A DNA stretch of 64,000 nt from VYFG01 sp965204165 (GCA_965204165.1 OZ241969.1:3658001-3722000), one strand, 5' to 3'; shown: positions 1-8,398, numbered from the stretch's first letter. Numbers and translations: made by a program. The notes: generated by a model from the letters alone, not told the origin.

Positions 1-1118
1 CTGACGCCCGCATCGGCGGCGAGTTCGAACAGCTTCCCGGACACCTTGGAGCGGGCGTCCAGCAGGGTGACCTCGGCCCCCGCGCCTGCCATGTCCATGG
101 CGACGTTGTAGGCGGAATCGTTGTTGGTGGCCACCACCACCTGTTCGCCCGCCAGGATGCCGAACCGGTTGAGGTAGATGCCGGCGGAATCCGCGGTCAT
201 CACGCCCGGATAGTCGTTGTTGCCGAAGGCGAAGCCGCGCTCGATCGCTCCGGTGGCGAGGATGATCTGCCGCGTGCGCAGCAGATGGAGCCGCTGGCGC
301 GGCAGGTCCGGATGGGCATCCGGCAGGTGGTCGGTGACCTGTTCCAGGAGGCCCGCGACCCCGTAGTCATACAGGCCGAACGCGGTGGTGCGCAGCAGCA
401 GGCGCACCCCGGCGCCGGCAAGGTCCCGCACCATGTCCTCGCGCCGGTGCTCCGCCTCGCCGCCGTACTGCCCCAGAAGATCGCCGCCGGGCTCCCAGGC
501 CTGCTCCACCAGGACCACTTCCAGGCCGGATTCCGCCGCGGCCAGGGCCGCGGACATGCCGGCGATGCCGGAACCCACCACCAGCACGTCGCAGAACCCG
601 TGCACGTGCTCGTAATGGTCCGGGTCCGGCGCCCGGGACGCCGCGCCCATGCCCGCGGCGCGGCGGATGAACTTCTCGTACCACATCCAGATTCCGGTGC
701 CGCGCCCCCACTCGAAGGGGGGGATGCCCATGAATGTCTTGTAGTAGAAACCGGCCGCGAAGAACCTGCTGAACAGCCCGTTCACCGCGGCGAGATCATG
801 GCGCACATCTGGCCAGGCATTCTGTCCGCTCGCCACCAGGCCATCGTACAGTTCCTGGGTGGTCGCCCTGACGTTGGGGTCGCGGCGGTCTCCCGCGCCC
901 ACGGTGACGATGGCGCCGGACTCCTCGACCCCGGCCGACATGATGCCCCGCGGGCGGTGGTACTTGAAGCTGCGGCCGAGCACCCATTCGTTGTTGGCCA
1001 GGAGTGCGGAAGCCAGGCTGTCGCCGGGGTGGCCGGACAGGGTGCGGTCGTCCCAGCTGAACCGCAATACCCGGTCGCGGTTGATGCGCCCTCCCTGGAT
1101 CAGGCGCTTGGCACTCAT
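1..1118 (-). CDS. soxA: sarcosine oxidase alpha subunit, N-terminal part (runs off the window)
   Basis: This is the N-terminal ~372 residues of the large subunit of heterotetrameric sarcosine oxidase, which oxidatively demethylates sarcosine to glycine and passes the one-carbon unit to tetrahydrofolate. The protein starts MSAKRLIQGGRINRDRVLRF and first shows the 2Fe-2S-like domain typical of SoxA (GHPGDSLASALLANNEWVLG, then GRSFKYHRPRG). A dinucleotide-binding motif follows near residue 175 (VLVVGSGIAGMSAA). The frame stays open to base 1, so the C-terminal folate-binding half and probably soxG lie outside. The ATG overlaps the stop of soxD by four bases (ATGA), as expected for a soxBDAG operon. 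Identification is strong from sequence and gene order. Confidence 0.92.
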   Translation of the reverse strand, partial: MSAKRLIQGGRINRDRVLRFSWDDRTLSGHPGDSLASALLANNEWVLGRSFKYHRPRGIMSAGVEESGAIVTVGAGDRRDPNVRATTQELYDGLVASGQNAWPDVRHDLAAVNGLFSRFFAAGFYYKTFMGIPPFEWGRGTGIWMWYEKFIRRAAGMGAASRAPDPDHYEHVHGFCDVLVVGSGIAGMSAALAAAESGLEVVLVEQAWEPGGDLLGQYGGEAEHRREDMVRDLAGAGVRLLLRTTAFGLYDYGVAGLLEQVTDHLPDAHPDLPRQRLHLLRTRQIILATGAIERGFAFGNNDYPGVMTADSAGIYLNRFGILAGEQVVVATNNDSAYNVAMDMAGAGAEVTLLDARSKVSGKLFELAADAGV

Positions 1119-1411
1119 CCGGATTCCTCCTCCGGCATGCCAAGGGCCTTGGCCATGCCGGCATGCGCCGGGCGCACCGAGCGGATTTCATGGGTCGTCG
1201 TGTCGCGCTCCACCACCAGCCACATGCGGCAGCCGTTGACGTGGTGCCAGGTCTCGGACTGCATGCCCCGGATGTTCTCCCGGAGGAACACCGCTTCGTG
1301 CCATTCCTCGGCGGTCGCGTCCAGTGGCGGATACTCCACCGACGCATCGCCCCCGTAGGTGAATTCGCTGTGATCGCGTATGCCGCAGAAGGGACAGGGG
1401 ATCCGGATCAT
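1115..1411 (-). CDS. soxD: sarcosine oxidase delta subunit
   Basis: A 98-residue protein matching the small zinc-binding delta subunit of heterotetrameric sarcosine oxidase. It opens MIRIPCPFCGIRDHSEFTY, with the Cys-x2-Cys and nearby His that bind zinc in the family. It also has the conserved EEWHEAVFLRENIRG and HHVNGCRMWLVVERDT blocks, the latter carrying a further Cys. It lies 12 bases after soxB and overlaps soxA by four bases, so the three genes should be co-transcribed and translationally coupled. Length is normal for the family. Confidence 0.92.
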   Translation of the reverse strand: MIRIPCPFCGIRDHSEFTYGGDASVEYPPLDATAEEWHEAVFLRENIRGMQSETWHHVNGCRMWLVVERDTTTHEIRSVRPAHAGMAKALGMPEEESG

Positions 1412-1423
1412 GCCGTCAACTTA

Positions 1424-2689
1424 CTAGCCGTGGAGTTTGGGGTCGGGGCCTGCACCCCGTTCATCGATGTTGACCCCCCGCTCGAAACGCTGCAGGTCGA
1501 AATGCCGGATCACCGGGTCCGGCCTGCCGTTGGCAATGAGGTCGGCGAAGAACCAGCCCGAGGCGGGGCTGGCCTTGAAGCCGCCGTAGTTCCATCCCGC
1601 GTTGAGATACAGGTTCTCGAGAGGGGTCCTGCAGATGAACGGCGATCCGTCCATGGACATGTCCATGACGCCGGCCCAGTGGCGCAGCAGCCGCACCCGG
1701 CCAAGGCAGGGCAGGATCGAGGTGGCGCATTCCGACACGTCCTGGACGATGGGCAGGTTGCCCCGCTGGGCGTAGGACTTGTACCAGTCGAGATCTCCGC
1801 CGAACACCATGCCGCCCTTGTCGGACTGGGAAATATAGAAATGGGCGCCGCCCACGCCGAACACCACCACATGGTCCAGCAGCGGCTTCAGCGGCTCGGA
1901 AACGAAGGCCTGGAGCTTGTGGGTCTCGATGGGCAGCCTGCCGAGGTCCGCCATCCGCCACAGGCGGGAGGTGTTCCCCGCCACGGCGAGCCCGATCTTG
2001 CCTGCCCCGATGTCCCCCCGGGTGGTTCTGACCCCGGTGACGCGGCCGCCTTCCCGGCGAATCCCGGTCACCTCGCAGTTCTGGATGATGTCCACGCCGC
2101 GGCTGTCCGCGCCCCGGGCGTAACCCCAGGCCACGGCATCGTGACGGGCGGTACCGGCGCGGCGCTGGACCGTGGCGCCGACGATGGGGAACCTGGCGTT
2201 ATCGTAGTTGAGGTGCGGAATCTCCCGTTTCAGCGTATCGAGCTGCCAGATCTCGCCGTCGCTGCCGGTCAGCAGCAGGGTGTTGTAGCGCCGCGCCGCG
2301 GCGTCCATGGCCGGGGGGCTGTGCAGCAGGGTGACGTGGGCCCGCTGGCTGAACATGACGTTGAAATTCAGGGTATGGCTCAGGTTCTCCCACAGCTTCA
2401 GGGAGTGTTCGTAGAAAAACCGGTTGCCGTCCATCATGTAGTTCGAGCGCACGATGGTGGTGTTGCGCCCGGCGTTGCCGCCGCCGAGCCATCCCTTCTC
2501 CAGCACGGCCACGTTCCGGATCCCGTGGTTCTCGGCCAGGTAGAACGCCGTGGCCAGTCCGTGCAGTCCGCCGCCGACGATGACGACGTCGTAATGCGGG
2601 CGGGGCTCCGGGTCCCGCCAGGCCCGGTCCCAGCCGCGCTGTCCCATGAGACCGTGCAGGAATACGCTCCAGGCCGAGTATCTGGTCAT
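1424..2689 (-). CDS. soxB: sarcosine oxidase beta subunit (FAD-dependent)
   Basis: A 421-residue flavoprotein of the DAO family. It has the N-terminal FAD-binding motif YDVVIVGGGLHGLATAFYLAE (residues ~33-53) and the family blocks GGNAGRNTTIVRSNY and NAGWNYGGFKASPASGWFFADLIA near the C-terminus. The beta subunit carries the catalytic flavin site of heterotetrameric sarcosine oxidase. It is the first gene of the sox run in this window. A Rieske oxygenase lies 129 bases upstream on the same strand and could belong to the same operon, giving a plausible betaine-to-glycine demethylation chain. Confidence 0.94.
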   Translation of the reverse strand: MTRYSAWSVFLHGLMGQRGWDRAWRDPEPRPHYDVVIVGGGLHGLATAFYLAENHGIRNVAVLEKGWLGGGNAGRNTTIVRSNYMMDGNRFFYEHSLKLWENLSHTLNFNVMFSQRAHVTLLHSPPAMDAAARRYNTLLLTGSDGEIWQLDTLKREIPHLNYDNARFPIVGATVQRRAGTARHDAVAWGYARGADSRGVDIIQNCEVTGIRREGGRVTGVRTTRGDIGAGKIGLAVAGNTSRLWRMADLGRLPIETHKLQAFVSEPLKPLLDHVVVFGVGGAHFYISQSDKGGMVFGGDLDWYKSYAQRGNLPIVQDVSECATSILPCLGRVRLLRHWAGVMDMSMDGSPFICRTPLENLYLNAGWNYGGFKASPASGWFFADLIANGRPDPVIRHFDLQRFERGVNIDERGAGPDPKLHG

Positions 2690-2818
2690 GATGGCAGGTT
2701 CGGGCTCAAGTGGTCATGTGGGGCCGGAATTTCGGGGGCGATCATATCCCATACCTCCGCGCATCCCTAGTCGTCTGTCGTCGTAAATTTGGCCCAAAAC
2801 GTCCCCGGACCGGCCATC

Positions 2819-3841
2819 TCAGGCCTCAAGGCACGCCAGGTAGCGGGACTGGAACCAGTGTACGCCCTGTTCGTGCCTCGGCGACAGCGGGCCCGGACGG
2901 TATCCGCCGCTGGCATAGTTGCGATGGGTGCTGGCACAGATCCCGAAATCCTCCCGCACCACGTCCAGGTTCCGCGCGACCGTCCGCGCGCGGCTCTTGG
3001 CCGTCCCGGCGCCCAGATCATCGAAATAGAAATCGTAGATGAGTTCGGTGCGGTCCGGGCCAAGCGGGTTGATGCGGGAAGTGTTCATCCCCCCGCCAAA
3101 CAGCGACAGGGTCCAGTTGGGCCACATCCAGTACCAGCGGCCAAGGTAGAAAAGACCGTCCCTGGGCGGCGCGGTCATGGTGACCAGGTTGTCGGACGCG
3201 GTGGTCCGGAACTGCTCGAAATCGACGCTGGCATGGAATTCCGGATGGATACCGGGAATGTGGTATCCCTCCACAAAGTTGTCGGTGTAGACCTTCCAGT
3301 TGGCCTCGAACTCCACCCGCACCGTCTCACCGTGCCCGTAGGACTCGATTTCCACGTCGTCGAGCGCCTCCCGGGCAGCGCCGAGCTGGTCCCCGAGGGA
3401 CTCGGCGGGATCGACGGCGACGAAGAGAAGGCCCCGCCAGGTGTCCACCGGGATCCGTTCCAGGGGCCAGTCCGCGGCATCGAAATCCGGGTCCTCACCG
3501 AACCAGGGCGCGTGCATGAGCTGGCCGGCATCCGAGTAGGTCCAGCAATGGTAGGGACAGCGGATGGTCTTGAGGCGGCCCCCGCCCCGCTCCAGCAGTT
3601 GGGCGCCCCGGTGACGGCACACGTTGCGGAAGGCGCGCAGCTCGCCGTCGGAACCCCGCACCGCCAGGACCTTGATGCCGGCGATGTCCTCGCTCAGGTA
3701 CTGCCCCGGACCGGAGACCTTCCCGGCCGGCCCGAGAAGCTGCCAGCTGCGAGACAGGAGGCCCGTGCGCTCCCGCCGGAAGATTCCGGGATCGACGTAA
3801 TAGCTCGGATCGAGGTTCAACTCCACGTGTCGGGGCGGCAT
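2819..3841 (-). CDS. Rieske 2Fe-2S oxygenase, choline/glycine-betaine monooxygenase-like
   Basis: A 340-residue ring-hydroxylating-type oxygenase. The Rieske cluster ligands are Cys75-x-His77 and Cys95-x2-His98 (CRHRGAQLL ... CPYHCW). The mononuclear iron site is NFVEGYHIPGIH, with His194 and His199 and a distal acidic ligand expected in the C-terminal half. The sequence NWKVYTDNFVEGYHIPGIHPE resembles choline monooxygenase and GbcA-type glycine betaine monooxygenase, which fits its place just ahead of soxBDA. I chose the ATG at 3841 over an upstream TTG. No ferredoxin-reductase partner (GbcB-like) is visible in the window, so the electron donor must be elsewhere. The exact substrate is an inference; another N-methylated amine such as stachydrine or carnitine is possible. 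Confidence 0.8.
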   Translation of the reverse strand: MPPRHVELNLDPSYYVDPGIFRRERTGLLSRSWQLLGPAGKVSGPGQYLSEDIAGIKVLAVRGSDGELRAFRNVCRHRGAQLLERGGGRLKTIRCPYHCWTYSDAGQLMHAPWFGEDPDFDAADWPLERIPVDTWRGLLFVAVDPAESLGDQLGAAREALDDVEIESYGHGETVRVEFEANWKVYTDNFVEGYHIPGIHPEFHASVDFEQFRTTASDNLVTMTAPPRDGLFYLGRWYWMWPNWTLSLFGGGMNTSRINPLGPDRTELIYDFYFDDLGAGTAKSRARTVARNLDVVREDFGICASTHRNYASGGYRPGPLSPRHEQGVHWFQSRYLACLEA

Positions 3842-3913
3842 TTCAGACGGGCGGCCCAAGCGTAGCAAGCGGGACCGGCCCGCACAACCGGAGCGTCCCG
3901 GCGTGGGACGGCC

Positions 3914-4792
3914 CTACCCGTCCCGTTCGAGCCAATCCCCGACCAGACGGATCTGGTCCTCCACCATGAGGGAGGGGGCGTGGCCGCAGCCGGGAATTTC
4001 CGCGGACTCGGCAGCCGGATGACGCGCCTTCATTTCCGCCAGGGTGTCCCGGTCGAGGACGACGGACTCCTCTCCCCTGAGTATCAGCGTGGGGATCCGT
4101 ATGGGATTCCAGAACTGCCACACGGCCACGTCCCTGTATGGCAGGGAGACAAACTGGTCGATGACCTCGGGATCGACTTCGAGAACATACCCGTCGCCAT
4201 CCGGTGCCGGGCGCAGGCCGTGGCTGACGAAGTGGCGGTAATGGTGGTCCTCCAGGGGGCCAAAGCCCGTGTAGACCGTACGGAAGTACTCTTCCGCATC
4301 CGCCAGCGTGGGGAACCTGGGATGCTTGCTGAGGTATTCCCCGAGACCCGCCAGCGCCTCCCCGGATATGACCGGGCCGACATCGTTGATCACCAGCCGC
4401 CGAAGCGGGTTGTCCGGACCCGATGCCAGCAGCATCCCGATCAGTCCGCCCATGGAGGTCCCCACCCAGTCCAGCCGTTCGAAGTCAAGGGATTCGATCA
4501 GGTACCGGCTGTCCTGGAGGTACTGGAAGTTGTGGTAGTGGACGGGATTGGACAGCCTGTCGCTCAGCCCCCGGCCCGGGAAGTCCGGACAGATCACCCG
4601 GTAGCGGTCCATGAGGGCCCTTGCCAGGAAATCGAAATCCCGGGCGTTGCGGGAAAGGCCGTGGGCACAGATCAGCACCCGGGGGTTTTCCGGATCGCCC
4701 CATTCCGTCCACCGCAGGACATGGCGGGCACCGTCCGGCGTGCCAGACAGCACCGATCCGACCACCGGATCCGGGTCAGGAGCGGTTTTCAT
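3914..4792 (-). CDS. alpha/beta hydrolase divergent from the phasin
   Basis: A 292-residue alpha/beta-hydrolase-fold protein with no signal peptide. It carries the nucleophile elbow GTSMGG (Ser), an oxyanion-hole region CAHGLSRNARDF, and a C-terminal catalytic His in PGCGHAPSL. The ATG at 4792 (MKTAPDPDP) is preferred over the longer ORF because that extension runs into the operator cluster. It is transcribed divergently from the phasin and shares its upstream region, including three PhaR-type palindromes. I infer a role in PHB granule metabolism, perhaps as a depolymerase or oligomer hydrolase, but the fold alone does not fix a substrate. Confidence 0.75.
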   Translation of the reverse strand: MKTAPDPDPVVGSVLSGTPDGARHVLRWTEWGDPENPRVLICAHGLSRNARDFDFLARALMDRYRVICPDFPGRGLSDRLSNPVHYHNFQYLQDSRYLIESLDFERLDWVGTSMGGLIGMLLASGPDNPLRRLVINDVGPVISGEALAGLGEYLSKHPRFPTLADAEEYFRTVYTGFGPLEDHHYRHFVSHGLRPAPDGDGYVLEVDPEVIDQFVSLPYRDVAVWQFWNPIRIPTLILRGEESVVLDRDTLAEMKARHPAAESAEIPGCGHAPSLMVEDQIRLVGDWLERDG

Positions 4793-4812
4793 GGCATTTT
4801 TCCGGATTTTTT

Positions 4813-4873
4813 TGCTGCAATGCAAAATAAATGTTGCATTGCACAATCAAATGCGATATGCTGCGCCGCACAA
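4813..4873. promoter_or_regulatory. three PhaR-type operator palindromes in the hydrolase/phasin intergenic region
   Basis: Three 15-bp sites match the same degenerate palindrome: TGCTGCAATGCAAAA (4813-4827), TGTTGCATTGCACAA (4832-4846) and TGCTGCGCCGCACAA (4859-4873). Read on the minus strand the last two are TTGTGCAATGCAACA and TTGTGCGGCGCAGCA. This is nearly the pair found in front of phaB at 6192-6221. A possible phasin promoter, TTGCAT (4834) -17 bp- TATGCT (4857), is overlapped by the second and third sites. Binding by PhaR is inferred. Confidence 0.65.
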
Positions 4874-4941
4874 TGTTTGCTCGGGTATTCATTCTTACCC
4901 CAAAAATTTTCAGTCTATTACCTTTTTCAGGAGATTCAATC

Positions 4942-5292
4942 ATGGCTAAAGCAATCGAAAACAGGCAGTTGGAAGCAGCACTTGCTCCGGTTGTCGCCTT
5001 CAACAAGCTGGTGCTCAGAAATGCCGAGAAGGCTTTCAACATGCAGATCACCAGCCTCCAGGCCTATGCAAAGGTGAACCTGGACAACATCAACGCCGGC
5101 CTCGAAGTGCGCAACGTGGATGATTTCAAGGTTTACGCCGAAAAGCAAAAGGACGTGGCCAAGGAAATCACCGCGCAGATCAGCGCCGACGTCAAGGCCT
5201 TCGGTGAACTGAACGCCAAGTTCCTCGAAGACACCCGCACCCTGACCGAATCCAACATCAAGGCTGCCGCGGAAACCGCAAAGGCCGCCTGA
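4942..5292 (+). CDS. phaP: phasin family protein (PHB granule-associated)
   Basis: A 116-residue, almost entirely helical protein. Its features are MAKAIENRQLEAALAPV at the start, repeated heptad-like segments, and ITAQISADVKAFGELN and ESNIKAAAETAKAA at the end, all typical of the Phasin_2 family that coats polyhydroxyalkanoate granules. The start at 4942 is set by a CAGGAG ribosome-binding site eight bases upstream; longer in-frame starts would cross the promoter. Three PhaR-type palindromes lie upstream and a strong hairpin terminator downstream, so it is probably a highly expressed monocistronic gene. Confidence 0.88.
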   Translation: MAKAIENRQLEAALAPVVAFNKLVLRNAEKAFNMQITSLQAYAKVNLDNINAGLEVRNVDDFKVYAEKQKDVAKEITAQISADVKAFGELNAKFLEDTRTLTESNIKAAAETAKAA

Positions 5293-5307
5293 CCGGGTGC
5301 CTCCACA

Positions 5308-5397
5308 ACCGGCCCTCCCGGGCCGGTCTTACCGGATCGGTATCCTCTAGAATCGACTCCGGATTTCTTGCCGCTGCCTAGGAGCAGCGGCTTTTTT
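5308..5397 (+). terminator. rho-independent terminator after the phasin gene
   Basis: The main hairpin is GCCGCTGC (5370-5377), loop CTAGGA, then GCAGCGGC (5384-5391), followed directly by six T residues. A second GC-rich hairpin, ACCGGCCC-TCCC-GGGCCGGT, lies at 5308-5327 without a T run. The 8-bp perfect stem plus T tract is a textbook plus-strand terminator. It also separates the phasin from the convergent phaB. Confidence 0.88.
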
Positions 5398-5414
5398 ATG
5401 GGCGCCCTGGCCAC

Positions 5415-6161
5415 TCACGCACTCATGAACATCCCGCCGTTGACCGGGATGTTGGCCCCGGTGGTGTAGCCGTTCCGCTCGTCCGCCAGCCAGGAAACGG
5501 TGAACGCGATCTCCTCCGGCGTGCCCATCCGGCCCACGGGCACCTGCTGCACGATCCGGTCCCGGATCTCCGCCGGCATCGACATCGTCATCGGCGTCTG
5601 CACGTACCCCGGCGAGATCGTGTTCACCGTCACCCCCCGGGCCGCCGTCTCCTGGGCCACCGCCATGGTGAACCCGTGCAGACCCGCCTTGGCCGCGGAG
5701 TAGTTGGCCTGGCCGAACTGGCCCTTCTGCCCGTTCACCGAGGCGATGTTGATGATCCGGCCGAAGCCCCGCTCGATCATCCCCCGGACCACCGGCTGGG
5801 TGATGTTGAAGGCGCTGCTCAGGTTGGTGTCGATCACCGCACCCCACTGCTCCTCGGTCATGTTCCTCAGGGTCCGGTCCCGGGTGATCCCCGCCGCGTT
5901 CACCAGGATGTCGATGCCGCCGTAGAGCTGCTCCACCGTCTCGGCCATGACCCGGGCGCTCCGGTAGTCCGTCACGTCCACGGGCAGGATGGCGAAGTCG
6001 TACCCTTCCGCCCGGTGCCGCTGCTGCCAGGCCTCGGCGCCGTCCTCATCCAGGGGGTAGTAGCAGGCGATCACGGTGCAATCCCGGTCCGCCAGCTCCC
6101 GGCAGACCGCGGTGCCGATGCCGCCGACGCCGCCGGTGACGAGTGCGATGCGATTTGACAT
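5415..6161 (-). CDS. phaB: acetoacetyl-CoA reductase (first copy)
   Basis: A 248-residue short-chain dehydrogenase that reduces acetoacetyl-CoA to (R)-3-hydroxybutyryl-CoA with NADPH. The cofactor motif is TGGVGGIG at residues ~9-16, the structural NAAG is present, and the active site reads IINIASVNGQKGQFGQANYSAAKAG with Ser, Tyr and Lys in place. ASVNGQKGQFGQANYSAAK is a hallmark of PhaB within the family. Two adjacent PhaR-type operators and a promoter lie just upstream. A second paralogue sits behind phaC at 13697. Confidence 0.92.
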   Translation of the reverse strand: MSNRIALVTGGVGGIGTAVCRELADRDCTVIACYYPLDEDGAEAWQQRHRAEGYDFAILPVDVTDYRSARVMAETVEQLYGGIDILVNAAGITRDRTLRNMTEEQWGAVIDTNLSSAFNITQPVVRGMIERGFGRIINIASVNGQKGQFGQANYSAAKAGLHGFTMAVAQETAARGVTVNTISPGYVQTPMTMSMPAEIRDRIVQQVPVGRMGTPEEIAFTVSWLADERNGYTTGANIPVNGGMFMSA

Positions 6162-6191
6162 GTTGTTGTTCCGGTTATTGGGTCAAAATGC

Positions 6192-6247
6192 TTGTGCAAT
6201 GCAGCATTGTGCGCCGCACGATAATCCCACCCGGGAAGCCCTGTCAA
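6192..6247 (-). promoter_or_regulatory. phaB promoter with two tandem PhaR-type operators
   Basis: On the minus strand, TTGACA (6247-6242), an 18-bp spacer and TATCGT (6223-6218) form a plausible sigma-70 promoter. Two 15-bp operator-like palindromes lie end to end, written on the plus strand as TTGTGCAATGCAGCA (6192-6206) and TTGTGCGCCGCACGA (6207-6221). The second overlaps the -10 box, as expected for a repressor site. The rest of the 465-bp gap (to 6566) shows no gene. Confidence 0.68.
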
Positions 6248-6566
6248 GTCCCTGATACCGGCCCTGAAACCGGCTGGTGTTGATGCGCAGGAGAAGAAAA
6301 CCCAGGAATGATGAGGACCTGAACGATCATGGTCCGTATACCTCTGATGGCTTGCAAACTTGATGAAGTACGCCATGGTCACCGCCAGAAGACACACATC
6401 CCGGCACACTACCCGTTATCCATATGAATCCAGGGGATTGTTCATATCATCACAAAGGTTATCCGAAGTGCATGCAGCACTCGTGGAACTCAATGAGATC
6501 GGACCACCGTTTGGTCACCGCATCATTCTTCGATGAATTGGGGATATTGGGGAAAAAGCACCGCGC

Positions 6567-6602
6567 TTGTCGAATTGCTGTCAATCAGGTATAAAGACAG
6601 CA
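6567..6602 (+). promoter_or_regulatory. promoter and inverted repeat for the fitAB operon
   Basis: TTGTCG (6567-6572), a 17-bp spacer and TATAAA (6590-6595) form a promoter 32 bases ahead of the antitoxin start. A 7-bp inverted repeat, TGCTGTC (6576-6582) and GACAGCA (6596-6602), brackets the -10 box. It is the natural candidate for the operator through which the ribbon-helix-helix antitoxin represses its own operon. Confidence 0.6.
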
Positions 6603-6626
6603 TTGAAAGCATGATGGATTATAGAC

Positions 6627-6878
6627 ATGGCTGTACTGACCGTCCGTAATGTACCCGATGAGGTCCACCGCGCCTTGCGTGTCCGGGCCGCCCTTCGGGG
6701 CCGAAGCACAGAGGCGGAGGTACGCGCCATCCTTGAGGAAACGGTCCTGCCGGAAGGGAGGGTCGGATTGGGGACGTTGCTGACCGCCATCGGACGGCGC
6801 GCCGGATTGACGGAAGAGGAGTCCGCGGCCTTCGCGCAGCGCGACACTGCGACGGCCCGCCCGATCGATCTCGAATGA
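6627..6878 (+). CDS. FitA-like ribbon-helix-helix antitoxin
   Basis: An 83-residue protein starting MAVLTVRNVPDEVHRALRVRA, the FitA/Arc-type ribbon-helix-helix DNA-binding fold, followed by GRSTEAEVRAILEETV. The acidic C-terminal tail would cover the toxin active site. Antitoxins of this family neutralise a PIN-domain RNase and repress the operon as a complex. The stop overlaps the start of the PIN toxin by four bases (ATGA), which guarantees coupled synthesis. Confidence 0.86.
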   Translation: MAVLTVRNVPDEVHRALRVRAALRGRSTEAEVRAILEETVLPEGRVGLGTLLTAIGRRAGLTEEESAAFAQRDTATARPIDLE

Positions 6879-7294
6879 TTCTGGTGGACACGAATGTGGT
6901 GTCGGAGCCGTTGCGCAGGGCCCCGGAACAACGCGTTACCGAATGGCTCGACGCCCAGGCGCTGGAAACGCTGTATCTGTCCGCGATTACCGTGGCCGAA
7001 TTGCGTTTCGGTGTCCGGGCACTGCCTGAAGGGAAGCGCCGCAATCGATTGAACGATGATCTGGAGCAGCAGGTATTGCCGATGTTTGCTGGCCGTGTGC
7101 TGGCGTTCGATCTGGCGGGTTCACAGGCCTACGCGGAACTGATGGCGGCAGCGCGCTCGGCTGGTCGACCGTTGTCGGTGTCCGACGGATACATTGCGGC
7201 GACCGCGGCCGCCAACGCAATGATGGTGGCAACACGGGATACGGCCCCGTTCAAAGCTGCGGGCCTGAAGACCGTCAATCCCTGGACGGCATAG
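6875..7294 (+). CDS. FitB/VapC-type PIN-domain toxin (RNase)
   Basis: A 139-residue PIN-domain protein. The acidic residues expected for Mg2+-dependent RNase activity are present: Asp5 in MILVDTNVVSE, Glu42 in TVAELRFG, Asp104 in SVSDGYIAA and Asp122 near the end. The length and the LSAITVAELRFGV block match FitB. It is paired and overlapped with its antitoxin, looks intact, and should form an active toxin-antitoxin module. Its position in a block of mobile-looking genes suggests horizontal acquisition. Confidence 0.88.
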   Translation: MILVDTNVVSEPLRRAPEQRVTEWLDAQALETLYLSAITVAELRFGVRALPEGKRRNRLNDDLEQQVLPMFAGRVLAFDLAGSQAYAELMAAARSAGRPLSVSDGYIAATAAANAMMVATRDTAPFKAAGLKTVNPWTA

Positions 7295-7338
7295 GAAAAG
7301 AACAGGAAATTTTTTCTTCGTTACCCACAATTCTATTC

Positions 7339-8043
7339 ATGTGCGGACGGTTCACCCAGATTTCCTCAGGACGCGAGGTACATGCCGTCATGGACCTGGA
7401 CGGCCCGGAGGCGGACCTTCGTCCGCGCTACAACATTGCCCCGAGCCAGAACGCCGCGGTGGTGCGGGATGATGCCGGCAGGCGCCAACTCTCCATGCTG
7501 CGCTGGGGACTCATTCCGGCTTGGGCGAAGAAACCTGACATCGGTAACAGGCTCATCAACGCGCGCGCCGAAACCGCCGCCGAGAAGCCCTCGTTCCGGG
7601 CAGCGTTCGCAAGACGCCGGTGCATCGTCCCGGCCGACGGGTTCTACGAGTGGCAGCGCGAGGGCGCGGTTCGCCAGCCCTGGTACGTCACCACCAGGGA
7701 CGGGGGGCCGATGGCGTTCGCCGGACTGTGGGAGCACTGGCGGGTGCCCGGGGACGCAGGCCTTCGGGGCTCCCTTGCCGATTGCCGGCCGAACGACGTC
7801 GTCGAGACCTTCACGATCCTCACCACCGGGGCGAATGGGGCCATGCAGTCCATTCATCATCGGATGCCGGTGATTCTATCGCCGGAGGAAATCCGGCCCT
7901 GGCTTGCGGGAGAGGATGTCGACCTTGGACCCGCGGCCGAGGACCTGCTCATGATGCACCGGGTCAGCCGCCACATGAACAACCCGCGCCACGACGGTCC
8001 GGAGTGCATCGCCGCGCTTGAGGCTCCCTGGGAAGCCGGGTAA
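7339..8043 (+). CDS. SRAP family abasic-site processing protein (YedK/HMCES)
   Basis: A 234-residue SOS-response-associated peptidase family protein, which crosslinks to abasic sites in single-stranded DNA. It begins MCGRFTQ, giving the catalytic Cys2. It also holds RYNIAPSQ, the MLRWGLIPAWA block, NARAET, the PADGFYEWQ motif with the conserved Glu, and the histidine block SIHHRMPVIL. Every invariant residue I can check is present. It lies close to umuDC, which suggests a local cluster of DNA-damage genes. Confidence 0.9.
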   Translation: MCGRFTQISSGREVHAVMDLDGPEADLRPRYNIAPSQNAAVVRDDAGRRQLSMLRWGLIPAWAKKPDIGNRLINARAETAAEKPSFRAAFARRRCIVPADGFYEWQREGAVRQPWYVTTRDGGPMAFAGLWEHWRVPGDAGLRGSLADCRPNDVVETFTILTTGANGAMQSIHHRMPVILSPEEIRPWLAGEDVDLGPAAEDLLMMHRVSRHMNNPRHDGPECIAALEAPWEAG

Positions 8044-8053
8044 CCCCTCCCGG

Positions 8054-8265
8054 TCAGACGTGCACGACCGGGATATCCGACCAGCGCGTGGTGTATTCCG
8101 GCGAAGTGTACTGCTGGCGCATGTACCAGGGCCGGGAGACGCCCTGTGCGGCCAGGAACACGCTGCCCTTCTTTCTCCCGGTTGATCGCGTCAATCGCCC
8201 ATATCAGCCGGTCTGTCTTGCCGGACTGTTTCGGGTAAAACAGGTCATCCCGGTAGTGGTTCCTG
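8054..8265 (-). pseudogene. decayed second copy of the umuC 3' end
   Basis: Bases 8048-8265 are a near-identical direct repeat of 9316-9535, the last ~210 bases of umuC including its stop codon. This copy is 2 bases shorter in the stretch CCCTTCTTTCTCCCGG (CCCTTCCCCTTCTCCTGG in the intact gene), which shifts the frame. It ends abruptly after GGTTCCTG. It is therefore a gene remnant, not a functional polymerase. The two copies bracket the HigB-type toxin-antitoxin block. Confidence 0.9.
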
Positions 8266-8398
8266 CTATTGCTTCAAGGCAAGGGTCAAGGTCCCGGATT
8301 ATCCGGAAGGCGCCCTGGTGATCCACCACGTGCCAATGGAACTGGCAACGTCCTGACTGCTTTCATATTGATCACAAGGAAATTTCAATTGACTTGAG

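Noticed and set aside
7295..7338. A palindrome-like AAGAA...TTCTT ahead of the SRAP gene
   Set aside because: The arms are only five bases and AT-rich, and they do not match the lexA operator; chance is likely.
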